This document shows positions 1 through 4,794 of a DNA stretch of 5,151 nt, in pieces. This DNA comes from Mycobacteriaceae bacterium. GTDB lineage: Bacteria; Actinomycetota; Actinomycetes; Mycobacteriales; Mycobacteriaceae. The notes under the pieces were generated by a model that saw nothing but the letters and a program-made list of their open reading frames with translations, ran no database searches and had not been told where the DNA came from. The stretch lies in contig JAFAWC010000636.1 in NCBI GenBank assembly GCA_019242135.1, forward strand, positions 1 to 5,151. Direction: 5' to 3'. The position numbers and the translations under genes were made by a program. Each line of letters starts with the position of its first letter. The first letter of the stretch is position 1.

Positions 1-231
1 CCTGCCGGCTGGAGTTTCTTGCTCGCCCTTCGGTCGCGCGGCCTGGGATCGGTGTGGACCACCATGCACCTGGCCAGGGAGCGCGAGGTCGCCGAGTTAC
101 TGGCAATTCCCGACACGGTCACGCAGGCCGCGCTGTTCCCGGTGGCCTACACCGTGGGCAGTGACTTCCGGCCCGCGTCGCGCCCGCCGGCGGACACCGT
201 CACCTTCTGGAACACCTGGGGAGGTCACTGA
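1..231 (+). CDS. Nitroreductase family protein, C-terminal part (5' end outside window)
   Basis: The reading frame is open from the first base of the window and gives 76 residues up to a TGA at 229-231. The visible part reads like the C-terminal third of a flavin-dependent nitroreductase: a helix with LLALRSRGLGSVWTT, then a variable segment ending in a hydrophobic ALFPVAYTVG strand, then a short Arg/Pro tail (residues 57-76). In the family this segment contributes to the FMN site and dimer surface, and the enzymes use NAD(P)H to reduce nitro groups, quinones or similar acceptors. The substrate cannot be inferred. The TTG at 19 is an internal Leu, not a start. The last base of the stop is the A of the next gene's ATG, so this gene and the SRPBCC gene are almost certainly co-transcribed. 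The family assignment rests on a fragment lacking the N-terminal FMN phosphate-binding residues. Confidence 0.82.
   Translation, partial: PAGWSFLLALRSRGLGSVWTTMHLAREREVAELLAIPDTVTQAALFPVAYTVGSDFRPASRPPADTVTFWNTWGGH
218..224 (+). promoter_or_regulatory. Ribosome binding site for the SRPBCC gene inside the end of the nitroreductase gene
   Basis: GGGGAGG lies six bases before the ATG at 231 and within the last codons of the upstream gene. With the TGATG stop/start overlap (229-233) this fixes the SRPBCC start and suggests translational coupling. Confidence 0.7.
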
Positions 232-725
232 TGCAGTCCTACACCGTGCGATTCCATGTCGACGCGCCCCCGAGGAAGGTGTGGCGGGTGCTGCATCCCA
301 AGGCGCCCCCGGACTCACCGCGCCCGCGCGTCCTAAAATGGCCGACGGGCAGCATGGAGATCCTCAACGAAGGCGACGATGCCGGCGAGGGCCTGGTCCG
401 CACCTGTGTCTTCGAGGTTCCCAAGTACCTCCTGTCGGGGGGCAAGGGCCGCTCGTGGGAAACGGTGACCGAGGCGAAGATCGACAAACTGTCGCGTTAC
501 GTCGCGGTCGGCAAGCCGCTCTGGTCGCGGGCCGAGGGCTATCACGAACTTGAGGAACAGCCCGACGGCACGACGGTGCTCACCTTCCACGAGACCTATC
601 ACGCCTACAATCCGCTGCTGCGTTTCCTTCTGGAACGGCCCGTGCACGCAAAAATCTCGCGCGACAACCTCGAGACGTACGAGCACGCGCTCAGCTATGC
701 GGGCCACGTCACCCGGCTGGCCTAG
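231..725 (+). CDS. SRPBCC (START/polyketide-cyclase-like) family protein
   Basis: The product is 164 residues, the usual size for a one-domain SRPBCC protein, a helix-grip fold with a deep hydrophobic ligand pocket. The N-terminus has the typical opening strand and helix (MQSYTVRFHVDAPPRKVWRVLHP, residues 1-23; helix from about PPRKVW). Alternating strand-like segments follow around residues 35-120 (LKWPTGSMEILNEGD; GLVRTCVFEVP; SRYVAVGKPLW; YHELEEQPDGTTVLTFHETY). A long C-terminal helix is seen at about 128-156 (LLRFLLERPVHAKISRDNL). There is no signal peptide or membrane segment. No catalytic residue can be named with confidence, since the superfamily includes ligand carriers, aromatases/cyclases and proteins of unknown role. 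The ATG at 231 has a strong upstream GGGGAGG and overlaps the nitroreductase stop, so both are probably made from one message. The gene converges on the PaaX-like regulator with only 9 bases between stops. Confidence 0.82.
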   Translation: MQSYTVRFHVDAPPRKVWRVLHPKAPPDSPRPRVLKWPTGSMEILNEGDDAGEGLVRTCVFEVPKYLLSGGKGRSWETVTEAKIDKLSRYVAVGKPLWSRAEGYHELEEQPDGTTVLTFHETYHAYNPLLRFLLERPVHAKISRDNLETYEHALSYAGHVTRLA

Positions 726-728
726 CCG
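714..728. terminator. Weak hairpin at the SRPBCC / PaaX-like convergent junction
   Basis: A 5-bp perfect stem CGGCT / AGCCG with a 5-base loop spans the SRPBCC stop codon and sits 6 bases beyond the 3' end of the regulator gene on the other strand. There is no T-tract on either side, so termination is only a possibility. It is the only structure seen in this very short junction. Confidence 0.2.
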
Positions 729-734
729 CCGTTC

Positions 735-1571
735 TCATCGTGATCGGCGGAAAGCAGCGTTCATTCGCTGTTTGAACTGGTCATCGAAACGGCGGTAGGC
801 CTGTCGCAACGCCGGGCCGGGCCAACCGCTTCCGATGAGCTCGACCGGCAACATCGGGTCGAGTTGAAGCTGGCGCACGACGGCGATCGACAACCCGAAC
901 TGAAAGGTGAACCTTTCTGTTGTGGACGTCTGCGGCTCGGTCGCGCCGAGCTCGTCGTCGATCGCGTCGATGAGGATCCGCGCGTCCTGCGCCCACGCAT
1001 CAAGACAGAACAGCGATTGCATCGTGTCGGCGGTGATGTCGGTCTCGGCGCCGTGAAAGTGGGTGCACTGTTGGTCGAGCACTGCTCGGAAACCCGGAAG
1101 TCGTTGGGGGTTAAGGTTATCCGGCCGGATCCAGACGCCCTCCCTCAGCTCCGCCAGATGCAGGGCGGTAGCTGCTTTCCTAAGCTCGAGGCGATCTGCC
1201 GCCGGCCGGCGCTCCAACGAGACCACCGCCAGTTCCCATGTTCCGTTCCAGCCGCGCGCGGCGAGGTCGTCGATCCTGGACGCCTCGTCCACCCGCTCGC
1301 GCCGTTGCTGTAGACGCCCGGCCAGCGCATAGCTCCCATCGTCAGAGGTGAGTTCCTCGCTGCAGACCATCCGCCACAGGCAGGTGCGGGCGGCCCCGGC
1401 GCTGATGCCGAACAAGGAGGCTATGGCGACGAGCTCAGCCACCGTCAGATGCGGCTCGTCTGCACCGAGAAGGGCCGACGCGAGCACCGAACGCGCGCTG
1501 AGCGGCCGCTCGCCGATCAACTCGCGGATTCGGTGCTTGCCAACCACGGGCACGGGCTCCCCCTCGATCAC
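735..1571 (-). CDS. PaaX-family transcriptional regulator
   Basis: The product is 278 residues and follows the PaaX layout. A winged-helix N-terminal domain spans about residues 22-95 (RPLSARSVLASALLG, then LTVAELVAIASLFGISAGAA as the helix-turn-helix, then the wing ending GSYALAGRLQQRRERV). A central Cas2-like domain spans about 105-180 (GWNGTWELAVVSLE; EGVWIRPDNL). A C-terminal domain spans about 185-270 (LPVELIGSGWPG, ALRQAYRRFDDQF). In E. coli, PaaX represses phenylacetate catabolism and is released by phenylacetyl-CoA; many actinobacterial paralogues control other catabolic genes, so no symbol is given. The gene is divergent from the Rieske oxygenase, its likely target, with a palindrome between them. 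The first possible start is GTG 1571, because an in-frame TGA lies at 1581-1583. It has no clear Shine-Dalgarno. GTG 1547 (codon 9) has GAGGGGGAG ahead of it and may be the true start (270 residues). Confidence 0.88.
   Translation of the reverse strand: MIEGEPVPVVGKHRIRELIGERPLSARSVLASALLGADEPHLTVAELVAIASLFGISAGAARTCLWRMVCSEELTSDDGSYALAGRLQQRRERVDEASRIDDLAARGWNGTWELAVVSLERRPAADRLELRKAATALHLAELREGVWIRPDNLNPQRLPGFRAVLDQQCTHFHGAETDITADTMQSLFCLDAWAQDARILIDAIDDELGATEPQTSTTERFTFQFGLSIAVVRQLQLDPMLPVELIGSGWPGPALRQAYRRFDDQFKQRMNAAFRRSR
1557..1565 (-). promoter_or_regulatory. Shine-Dalgarno-like GAGGGGGAG that favours a shorter PaaX-like start
   Basis: On the minus strand this purine run ends 9 bases before GTG 1547 and 3 bases before GTG 1553, but lies inside the coding sequence if GTG 1571 is used. 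It argues for initiation at codon 9 of the longer model. The alternative is that it merely encodes Glu-Gly-Glu. Confidence 0.4.
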
Positions 1572-1602
1572 TCGACCACGTCAGCCGCCGGGCCGCGGCC
1601 GC

Positions 1603-1642
1603 TATCACGATATCATTGACACGTGGCGCTAGTAGCGTGATA
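1603..1642. promoter_or_regulatory. Imperfect 40-bp palindrome, candidate operator of the PaaX-like regulator
   Basis: The left arm TATCACGATA (1603-1612) and right arm TAGCGTGATA (1633-1642) are inverted copies matching at 9 of 10 positions. The exact centre (between 1622 and 1623) is itself a perfect CACGTG palindrome (1620-1625). Over the whole half-site, 14 of 20 positions are symmetric. It fills the middle of the 81-bp divergent spacer, covers the -35-like TTGACA and abuts the -10 of the oxygenase promoter, and contains a possible -10 (TATCGT, 1612-1607) for the regulator. PaaX proteins are known to bind palindromic operators between themselves and target genes. That this site is bound by the neighbour's product is inference. 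Confidence 0.55.
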
Positions 1643-1646
1643 CCGT
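1616..1646 (+). promoter_or_regulatory. Promoter of the Rieske oxygenase gene, probably giving a leaderless mRNA
   Basis: TTGACA at 1616-1621 is a perfect -35 consensus. TACCGT at 1641-1646 fits the mycobacterial -10 pattern TANNNT, with a rather long 19-base spacer. Six bases separate the -10 from A1653 of the start codon, which is where transcription would begin. No Shine-Dalgarno is present in 1638-1652, and an in-frame TGA at 1638-1640 rules out an earlier start. A leaderless transcript explains all of these. An alternative -10 (GATACC, 1639-1644, 17-base spacer) fits less well. Confidence 0.5.
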
Positions 1647-1652
1647 CACATA

Positions 1653-2873
1653 ATGAACACGCCGACGAAGTCTCTGGTTGCCGACGACGTGGAGATTGTT
1701 CGCCGCATCCTCGCTCATATCGACGCGGGCACCACCGACGAAGGCGATGCGTGGCGGGAGCCCGTCGACAACTATCTTGATCCGCTTCGATTCGCGGACG
1801 AACTGCGCTTGTTGCGCTCGATGCCGAGCGTGTTCGTTCCCTCGGCTGCGATCCCGGGTCCGGGAGATCATGTCGAGCGCGACGTCTTCGGCGTGCCACT
1901 GTTCGCGGTGCGTGCACGCGACGGGCGCGCACGGGTGTTCCGCAACGCATGTCGTCACCGGGGGTTCACTCTCGTTGAGGGAGCCGGTTGCTCCCGTGCA
2001 CTGGTGTGCCGCTATCACGGCTGGACATACCGGTTGGACGGCTCGCTCGCCCACGTTCCTCACGCCGAGGCGTTTCCCGGACTGGACCTATCGACGCGTG
2101 GTCTGGTCGAAGTCGCAAGCCGCGAGGTCGACGGCCTCATTGCCATCGGCGCTCTGGATTCCCACGAGCTTGACGGTGTCGCGGCGCTGAGCGATGGAAC
2201 CCCGTGGCGCGACAAGCTTCTGCCGGCCCAGCGGCTCGTCTACGTGGCATCCACTCCGTGGGCGATGAACTGGAAGGTTCTCGTCGAGCAGTTCCTGGAG
2301 GGCTACCACATCCGCTGCACGCACGCGGACACGTTCTTCCCGCTGCAATACGACGACCTCAACGTGATAGAGACGTTCGGACCGAACACGCGAATCACGT
2401 TCCCGTACCGCAACATCGAGAGGCTGCGCGACCGTCCGGAGACGACGTGGACGACCGACGCGCGGGTGACGTACGTGTATCACCTGTTTCCGAACGTCAT
2501 GTTGGCGACCTTTCCCGACCTTGTGCTCGTCGTCGTGATCAACCCTGTCGACGTCGACCACTCCACGACCACCATCTACTCCATGGTCACGCCCGAGACC
2601 GGAGCCGCCTGGCCGGCGACATCAGCCGTGGCGCAGCGCGCAGCGCTGAGCCACGGACCACAACTTGAGGCTTCGAGTGCCCGCACCCTGCTGGCCCGGG
2701 GCGCGGTCGAGGACAACGAGATGTCGGCGGGCGTGCAGCGCGGCCTGCGCGCGGGTGCGAATGCGTTCGTCGAGTTCGGCAGGCACGAAAGCGCGATCGG
2801 CCACTTCCACGCCACGCTCGATGAGCGGCTGCAAGCCTCACACCGACGTGCGCCGCTCGCCGCTGACACCTAA
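1653..2873 (+). CDS. Rieske [2Fe-2S] non-heme iron oxygenase, alpha subunit
   Basis: The 406-residue product has the two-domain plan of ring-hydroxylating oxygenase large subunits. The Rieske domain binds the 2Fe-2S cluster through C100-x-H102 and C119-x2-H122 (NACRHRG and CRYHGWTY). The catalytic domain has NWKVLVEQFLEGYH (from residue 206) followed by H219-x4-H224 as iron ligands, with D354 in VEDNEMSAGVQRG as the third. E216 stands where naphthalene dioxygenase has the bridging Asp205; Glu here is known in carnitine monooxygenase-type alpha-only enzymes. Such proteins hydroxylate aromatic, alkylamine or other substrates with O2 and electrons from a reductase. No beta subunit, ferredoxin or reductase gene is in the window, so partners must be elsewhere. 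It acts in the cytoplasm (no signal sequence). It is divergent from the PaaX-like gene, behind a candidate operator and leaderless promoter. The substrate is unknown. The stop interlocks with that of the convergent dehydrogenase. Confidence 0.93.
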   Translation: MNTPTKSLVADDVEIVRRILAHIDAGTTDEGDAWREPVDNYLDPLRFADELRLLRSMPSVFVPSAAIPGPGDHVERDVFGVPLFAVRARDGRARVFRNACRHRGFTLVEGAGCSRALVCRYHGWTYRLDGSLAHVPHAEAFPGLDLSTRGLVEVASREVDGLIAIGALDSHELDGVAALSDGTPWRDKLLPAQRLVYVASTPWAMNWKVLVEQFLEGYHIRCTHADTFFPLQYDDLNVIETFGPNTRITFPYRNIERLRDRPETTWTTDARVTYVYHLFPNVMLATFPDLVLVVVINPVDVDHSTTTIYSMVTPETGAAWPATSAVAQRAALSHGPQLEASSARTLLARGAVEDNEMSAGVQRGLRAGANAFVEFGRHESAIGHFHATLDERLQASHRRAPLAADT

Positions 2874-3826
2874 TTCTCGGCAGGCTGCTGCTGGGCCAGC
2901 CAGGCGGAGATGGCGGTCACCGCGTCACGGAAGAAGATTTCATAGGGGCGGTCGGCGACGTAGCCGATGTGTGGAGTGGCGATGACGTTGTCCAGCACGC
3001 GAAACGGATGTCCGCTGGGCAGCGGCTCCTCGGTGAATACGTCGAGTGCCGCACCCGCGATCACGCCTGACCGTAGCGCATCAACCAATGCCGACTCATC
3101 GACGATGGGTCCGCGAGAAGTGTTGATGAGCAACGCCGTGGGCTTCATTCTCGCTAACTCGCCGGCACCCACCAGGTTTTCGGAGCGCTCGCTGAGCTTC
3201 AGGTGAATGGTGAGTACATCCGACCTGTCGAACAGCTCCGATTTGGCGACGTAAGTGACTCCCGCGTCGTCGGCGGTTTCCGGAGTGAGGTTCTGACTCC
3301 AGGCAATGACGTCCATCCCGAACGCATTACCGATCGCCGCGACCCGCTTACCGATACGGCCCAGACCCAATACGCCGAGTACCCGCCCGGCCAGCTCGCG
3401 GCCGACGGCTGTCTGCCATCCCCCGCTCCGCACGGCGTTGCTCTCGGCGACGAGACTGCGCGACGCCGCGAGGATGAGCGCCCAGGTCAACTCGACTGTC
3501 GAGGCGATGGTTCCGCCGGTCGTTGAGACATGGATGCCGCGGTCGGCCGCCGCCGCCATCTCGATTGCCGCGTTGAACGGGCCGGTGGAGGCGATCATCT
3601 TCAACCTCGGGAGGCGTTCGATGATAGAGCGGGGCAGCGGCGTACGTTCCCGCATCACGAAAACGACGTCGAACCCGCAGAGCCGGCTCACGAGCTCGTC
3701 GGGATCGCTGATGTGATCGCGGAAAACCGTGATGTCGGCGCGTTCGGCCACTGAAGCCCAGTCCGCCATCTGGAGAGCGACACCCTGGTAGTCGTCGAGG
3801 ATCGCGACTTTCGGTCGCCCGCTCAT
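2870..3826 (-). CDS. D-2-hydroxyacid dehydrogenase family protein (phosphoglycerate dehydrogenase-like)
   Basis: The 318-residue product matches the single-unit D-isomer-specific 2-hydroxyacid dehydrogenase length, without the regulatory ACT domain of SerA. The substrate domain occupies about 1-105 and the end of the chain; the nucleotide domain, about 106-285, carries the Rossmann motif GLGRIG (154-159). The Arg-Glu-His active site is visible as R238 (LINTSRGP), E267 (DVFTEEP) and H286 (ATPHIGY). The family interconverts 2-keto and D-2-hydroxy acids with NAD(P)H. Where NAD-specific members have an acidic residue after the second strand, this protein has AWSQNL (S177), so NADP use is possible. 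ATG 3826 is preceded by GGGAGGT nine bases upstream; an out-of-frame ATG at 3834 sits too close to that site. It lies 42 bases downstream of the cysteine hydrolase on the same strand, probably one operon. The physiological substrate is not determinable here. Confidence 0.92.
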   Translation of the reverse strand: MSGRPKVAILDDYQGVALQMADWASVAERADITVFRDHISDPDELVSRLCGFDVVFVMRERTPLPRSIIERLPRLKMIASTGPFNAAIEMAAAADRGIHVSTTGGTIASTVELTWALILAASRSLVAESNAVRSGGWQTAVGRELAGRVLGVLGLGRIGKRVAAIGNAFGMDVIAWSQNLTPETADDAGVTYVAKSELFDRSDVLTIHLKLSERSENLVGAGELARMKPTALLINTSRGPIVDESALVDALRSGVIAGAALDVFTEEPLPSGHPFRVLDNVIATPHIGYVADRPYEIFFRDAVTAISAWLAQQQPAEN

Positions 3827-3835
3827 CGCCGCATG

Positions 3836-3842
3836 ACCTCCC
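3836..3842 (-). promoter_or_regulatory. Ribosome binding site of the dehydrogenase gene
   Basis: GGGAGGT on the minus strand, nine bases before ATG 3826. It sits in the 42-base gap after the hydrolase stop. It selects ATG 3826 over the out-of-frame ATG at 3834, which is only one base away from it. Confidence 0.7.
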
Positions 3843-3868
3843 TTATCGAGGCAGTGACACCGCGCCGA

Positions 3869-4486
3869 TTATGAACTCAGGCCTTCGACGAACTCCTCGG
3901 CGGTCATGGGCTGAGAGAACATCCGATAGTCGTACTTCAGTGCGTTCTCGTGCTCCTCGACCGATGTGGCCGCGACGCAGTCGCTCAACGTGATCACCCG
4001 GTAGCCGTTCTCATAACCGCTGCGCATCGTGGACTCGACACAGCAGTTAGTGAGGAACCCGCCGAGGGCGATCGTGGTAATACCCTTGCTGCGCAAGATG
4101 AAATCAAGGTTGGTGCTGGCGAATGTGTCCAGTCCGCGCTTGCCCTCCACGACGATGTCACCCGCGGCGGGCGCAAGTTGCTCGGTGATCTGCGCGCCCC
4201 ACGACCCCTTGACGAACGCCTTGCCGTCGACGACACCCTTCAAAATCCCGTACGGGTGGTTGGTGATCTCGCCGTAGCCTTCGGCGAACGTGATCGGCGC
4301 GTGCATGATGATCGCACCTGCCCCCCGTGCCGCCTCGACGACCTCGCGCGTGTGGGCGAGCATGTCGGTCTTTTCCATCACCTCGGACACCGCCGCGTGC
4401 AACACGCCGCCCTCGGTGGTGAAGTCGTTCTGGTATTCGATCAGGACCACAGCTGTGGTCTTCGGGTCGATGGTCATGGCTACCAT
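3869..4486 (-). CDS. Isochorismatase-like cysteine hydrolase
   Basis: The 205-residue product is typical of the isochorismatase/amidohydrolase alpha-beta fold. The catalytic triad is visible: D21 in IEYQNDF after the first strand; K116 in VEGKRGLDTF with the expected Phe six residues later; and nucleophile C149 in GGFLTNCCVEST, preceded by the family's conserved strand and turn. C148 directly beside it is an extra, vicinal Cys. Relatives hydrolyse C-N bonds (nicotinamide, N-carbamoylsarcosine, ureidoacrylate, biuret) or the isochorismate vinyl ether, so an amide or carbamoyl substrate is likeliest; family membership alone does not settle it. ATG 4486 has GGGGT five bases upstream (4492-4496); the alternative ATG 4477 has no good site. 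It precedes the dehydrogenase by 42 bases and follows a small ORF by 3 bases, suggesting a minus-strand operon. Confidence 0.9.
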   Translation of the reverse strand: MVAMTIDPKTTAVVLIEYQNDFTTEGGVLHAAVSEVMEKTDMLAHTREVVEAARGAGAIIMHAPITFAEGYGEITNHPYGILKGVVDGKAFVKGSWGAQITEQLAPAAGDIVVEGKRGLDTFASTNLDFILRSKGITTIALGGFLTNCCVESTMRSGYENGYRVITLSDCVAATSVEEHENALKYDYRMFSQPMTAEEFVEGLSS

Positions 4487-4489
4487 CGG

Positions 4490-4645
4490 TTACCCCGATC
4501 GCGGGCGCGTGTACCGTCGCGCGATGGCCCGTTGCCGCCGCCGCAGGCGCAGTACCAGAAACCGACGGTGTGTCTCGAAACACAGCGACAGCGGGTCGCG
4601 CCAGCCCGGCGCCCTTGGTGCGTTGTCCGTCGTCTGCATCGGCAT
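4490..4645 (-). CDS. Possible 51-residue Arg-rich small protein
   Basis: A short frame runs from ATG 4645 (or ATG 4639, codon 3) to a TAA at 4490-4492, three bases before the hydrolase ATG. The GGGGT that serves as the hydrolase's ribosome site forms its last codon and the start of its stop. The predicted protein begins MPMQTTDNAPRAPGWRDPLS and has 13 Arg in 51 residues, concentrated in an amphipathic-looking helix at about 24-45 (ETHRRFLVLRLRRRQRAIARR). I recognise no family. In favour are strong G/C at third positions and tight coupling to the hydrolase. Against are short length, a weak ribosome site (only AGTGGA nearby) and the chance that a GC-rich leader stays open. The same frame extends back to ATG 4798, but that part uses TTA, ATA and other AT-rich codons and looks non-coding. 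Confidence 0.42.
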   Translation of the reverse strand: MPMQTTDNAPRAPGWRDPLSLCFETHRRFLVLRLRRRQRAIARRYTRPRSG

Positions 4646-4750
4646 GGTGATTCCACTCTGACACATTCGCTTCGCCGGGTCGCGCCAACACACGGCGATC
4701 CTGCGCGCTTCCGCCGCAACATGAACCGTGGGTAAACATTGGTTTATATT

Positions 4751-4771
4751 GCGGCCAAAGCAAATTGGCGC
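4751..4771 (-). terminator. Second hairpin downstream of sodC
   Basis: A stem of GC + GCCAA (4751-4752, 4754-4758) pairs with TTGGC + GC (4765-4771), with one bulged base at 4753 and a 6-base loop. It follows the first hairpin and precedes the AT-rich island, but no T-tract follows on the minus strand. It may act with the first hairpin as a transcription end or as a 3' stability element. Confidence 0.25.
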
Positions 4772-4775
4772 TGCG

Positions 4776-4794
4776 GGCTCGACCCCGTCGGGCC
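4776..4794 (-). terminator. Hairpin immediately after the sodC stop, candidate terminator
   Basis: GGC-x-CGAC (4776-4783) pairs with GTCG-x-GCC (4787-4794) around a 3-base loop, giving 7 G/C-rich pairs and one internal mismatch (A-C in the sodC transcript). It begins at the first base after the sodC TGA. It lacks a T-tract, as many mycobacterial terminator-like hairpins do, so the call rests on position and stem strength only. Confidence 0.4.

Larger units (their letters stand above)
4646..4794. other. Intergenic region between sodC and the minus-strand small ORF / hydrolase unit
   Basis: No convincing gene is visible in these 149 bases. The sodC-proximal half holds two small hairpins. Next to them, 4731-4750 is an AT-rich island in otherwise GC-rich DNA. 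On the minus strand it contains TATAAA (4748-4743), which could be a -10 for the small ORF / hydrolase / dehydrogenase unit with a leader of about 90 bases. On the plus strand it contains TATATT (4745-4750). Neither has a recognisable -35, so the promoter call is tentative. Confidence 0.35.

Noticed and set aside
864..1313. 149-codon plus-strand frame inside the PaaX-like gene
   Set aside because: It is an antisense shadow. The minus strand gives a full-length three-domain PaaX-family protein.
1435..1950. 171-codon minus-strand frame crossing the divergent promoter
   Set aside because: It overlaps both the PaaX-like and Rieske genes in wrong frames, crosses the promoter and palindrome, and has Arg-rich composition typical of a shadow frame.
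3950..4735. 261-codon plus-strand frame over the hydrolase gene
   Set aside because: It is antisense to the hydrolase, whose D-K-C triad is intact. The plus-strand translation is Arg/Asp/Val-rich with no recognisable motif, as expected from a GC-rich shadow frame.
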